This document shows positions 62,176 through 64,000 of a DNA stretch of 64,000 nucleotides, in pieces. Below the pieces are notes generated by a model, which was not told where the DNA came from, did no database searches, and saw nothing but the letters and a program-made list of their open reading frames with translations. The stretch comes from Aphrocallistes beatrix (lineage: Eukaryota > Porifera > Hexactinellida > Sceptrulophora > Aphrocallistidae), in the NCBI GenBank assembly GCA_963281255.1, contig OY725504.1, forward strand, positions 1,984,001-2,048,000. Reading direction: 5' to 3'. Position numbers and translations under genes: made by a program. Numbering within the stretch: the stretch's first letter is position 1; each line of letters begins with the position of its first letter.

Positions 62176-64000
62176 ATGCCAAACAAGTGTGCAGTAACAG
62201 GTTGTTACACTAACTTTAATGAAGGTCCTAAGAAAACAGTCTTCAAGTTTCCAGGTGATCCAGGTTTGTCCCAAAAATGGTTGGAGTTTTTGAATCGAAT
62301 AGATTACGAGATCACTAAATATTCAGTCATATGCATCCACCATTTCGAAGAGAGATTCATTATTCAGCATGAAACTAGAGCGGCTCTCAATTATTATATG
62401 AATCCGATCCCAACGATTCATCCTAGCTTCATGCCTGTAAGTCTAGCTCCAGTGCTAAGTTGTTCGAGAAAAACTTAGAATATTTCGACCAGATGAACTT
62501 CCGACCTATAAAACAAAGTATGAAATACAATCTTTCTCAGATGTAGTCAAATTTATCAAAGATTCTGAAGAATACATAGATTTTCACTTTGATGTTACAG
62601 ATAACAATATTACGGCTTGCCGGGTTGTAATATGTTCTGGGATTGCAACAGTGAAAGAATGCATTCACATTGATCATAACTTGAACGTCAAACTCAGTTA
62701 TGAAGGTTGTCATATTCCTCCTCCGAGCTATATTCATCTAGCAGAAGGATCCAGGCTCACCTCACTGGATATGCTTACAAATCTACCAGTCTACTGCAGG
62801 AATGCTGAAGGGTCCTGTGAAACAAATGTAATCAAAGAACTGTTACAAATACAATATTACAATCCAAAAGGAAGACCGCCATATTCCACTTCAGTATTAA
62901 GATTTGCACTTATCATGCGATACACATCAAACTCCGCATATCAATACTTGAAAAATTTCATTCCCCTTCCCAGTAATTCTCTCTTATGCAAGTTAAAGTC
63001 ACAAACTATTGACACAACCAAAGGTTTGGTTATGTTGAGGGATAACTTGTTATTCAGCTACGATGCTGTCCTAATGTTAGATGAAATGTACATACAGCAA
63101 CAAGTACAATACGATGGCCGTGACTTAACCGGGTGCAATTCGGAACTTCAAATGTATAAAAGCATACTTTGCTTTATGGTAGTCTCTTTAAAACAATCGA
63201 CACCTTACATTCTTAAAGCATTTCCCCTCACGAAAATTAACCACCAAATTGTTCAGAATGGTGTCCTAAGTTGCTTATCCATACTCACCAAAGAGAATTA
63301 CGATTAGAGCCGTAGTTTGTGATAACCACTCAACTAATGTTAGTGCATACAAACACCTAAAGGAATTATACCCATGCTCAATACGTGATAATTCGATAAC
63401 AAACCCGTACAACCCAGATAAATACACATACCTAATATTTGACAGCGTACACCTAATTAAAAACATTCGCAACAATCTACTAGGCAACAAATTTTCCAGG
63501 TGCCAGCGTTTGAATTCACTTTCATGGATGTAGACATAAATATCCCATTAGGAACTATCCAATGGTCCACTTTCCATCGTGTCCATGAAAAAGATTTAGA
63601 GATCGGGTGTCATGTAAAAAAAGCTCCTAAAATTTCGTATCAATCCTTGCATCCGGGAAAAAATAAACAGTCCGTCCCCCTTGCTCTGGCAATATTTGAT
63701 CTCACAACTGTATCAGCTATTAGACAGTATTTCCCTGAAGACAAAAAGACATTTTCCTTTCTCAATTTAATCTACAACTGGTGGTTAGTGGTCAATGCTA
63801 AAGAAAGGTTCCACCCTAATATAGTTGGTAATGCACTAACGGCAGTTGATTGTAAAATTGGATTTTTATGCATTATGAGCGATTGGTTGGCTAAATGGAG
63901 AGATTCGACCAAACTTGGTCTTTCAAAACAAACTTTTAATGCTCTCATCAATACAAATCGAGCAATAGCTGACCTGAGTACAGATTTACTTAACGAAGGA
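62176..64000 (+). pseudogene. P-element (THAP9-like) transposase, nearly complete, cut by the right edge
   Basis: The ATG at 62176 starts a THAP zinc finger (residues 1-85: CAVTGC, KFPGDPGLSQKWLEF, VICIHHFEERF). A one-base shift at an A5 run near 62471 leads to FRPDELPTYKTKYEIQSFSD and the frame to 63307 (GCHIPPPSYIHLAEGS, AVLMLDEMYIQQQVQYDGRD with the first Asp at about 63080). A second shift near 63300 gives VVCDNHSTNVSAYKHLKELY (second Asp) and FDSVHLIKNIRNNLLGNK. A third near 63495 gives QWSTFHRVHEKDLEI, YQSLHPGKNKQSVPLALAIF, NWWLVVNAKERFHPN and ALTAVDCKIGFL to the edge. Three small indels, each recoverable only by frame change, so not functional as read. The third acidic residue lies near or beyond the edge. 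Confidence 0.85.

Noticed and set aside
1..64000. tRNA, rRNA or prokaryotic operon signals
   Set aside because: No tRNA-like cloverleaf, rRNA conserved core, or Shine-Dalgarno-spaced gene run was recognised by reading; a covariance-model scan would be needed to exclude tRNAs fully.

Overview
The window looks like a repeat-choked stretch of an invertebrate animal nuclear genome. It is AT-rich, has spliceosome-type intron signals, and carries dense cut-and-paste DNA transposons of purely eukaryotic families: P/THAP9, PIF-Harbinger, Mutator-like, hAT, mariner/Tc1/pogo, and TTAA-targeting elements. I cannot name the species. No rRNA, tRNA, CRISPR or bacterial operon structure was seen. The only clear, intact host-type gene is an LMBR1 domain-containing protein 2 (LMBRD2) homologue at 43559-45610 on the minus strand, intronless and about 683 aa.

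Layout. 1-2490: broken P-element transposase (minus, split by a 188-bp pogo-like MITE), a THAP-domain remnant (plus), and a decayed KRBA2/Ginger-type integrase. 2868-4690: dead Mutator-like transposase ending in a PHD finger. 5048-6110: foldback repeat carrying a hAT MITE with exact 8-bp target duplication. 6184-7110: mariner fragment. 7379 to about 15942: a Harbinger element with its transposase and Myb-like accessory gene. The accessory gene is interrupted by a hAT (exact 8-bp duplication), which itself contains a mariner transposase. A second Mutator-like transposase, also with a C-terminal PHD finger, lies at 12286-14715 between two blocks of Harbinger subterminal repeats. 17728-20120: foldback repeat and a complete mariner. 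20800-43200: mostly non-coding repeats. One family (called HINE-like here) has a (TA)n tract and a GC-rich hairpin tail, and several TA-targeting transposons have landed inside its (TA)n tract. Another family is flanked by TTAA and is 1.7-2.3 kb with no coding sequence. A mariner at 25559-26885 has a reconstructable empty site. 43559-45610: LMBRD2. 46082-47732: hAT-like palindromic element beside a long intact N-terminal half of a Mutator-like protein. 49450-49959: orphan ORF of 169 codons. 53517-54640: P-element pseudogene. 55150-57002: Harbinger element that keeps only the Myb-like gene, inserted in a Mutator relic with a 3-bp duplication. 59140-61200: degenerate OTU-protease-like sequence and a spliced retroviral-type integrase fragment, both on the minus strand. 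62176 to the right edge: a P/THAP9-like transposase with three frameshifts.

Almost every transposase here is broken by frameshifts or stops, so the interest lies in the stratigraphy (who inserted into whom), in domain combinations (transposase plus PHD, integrase near OTU), and in a few unexplained ORFs and hairpins. Family assignments rest on motifs read by eye; no database search was possible.
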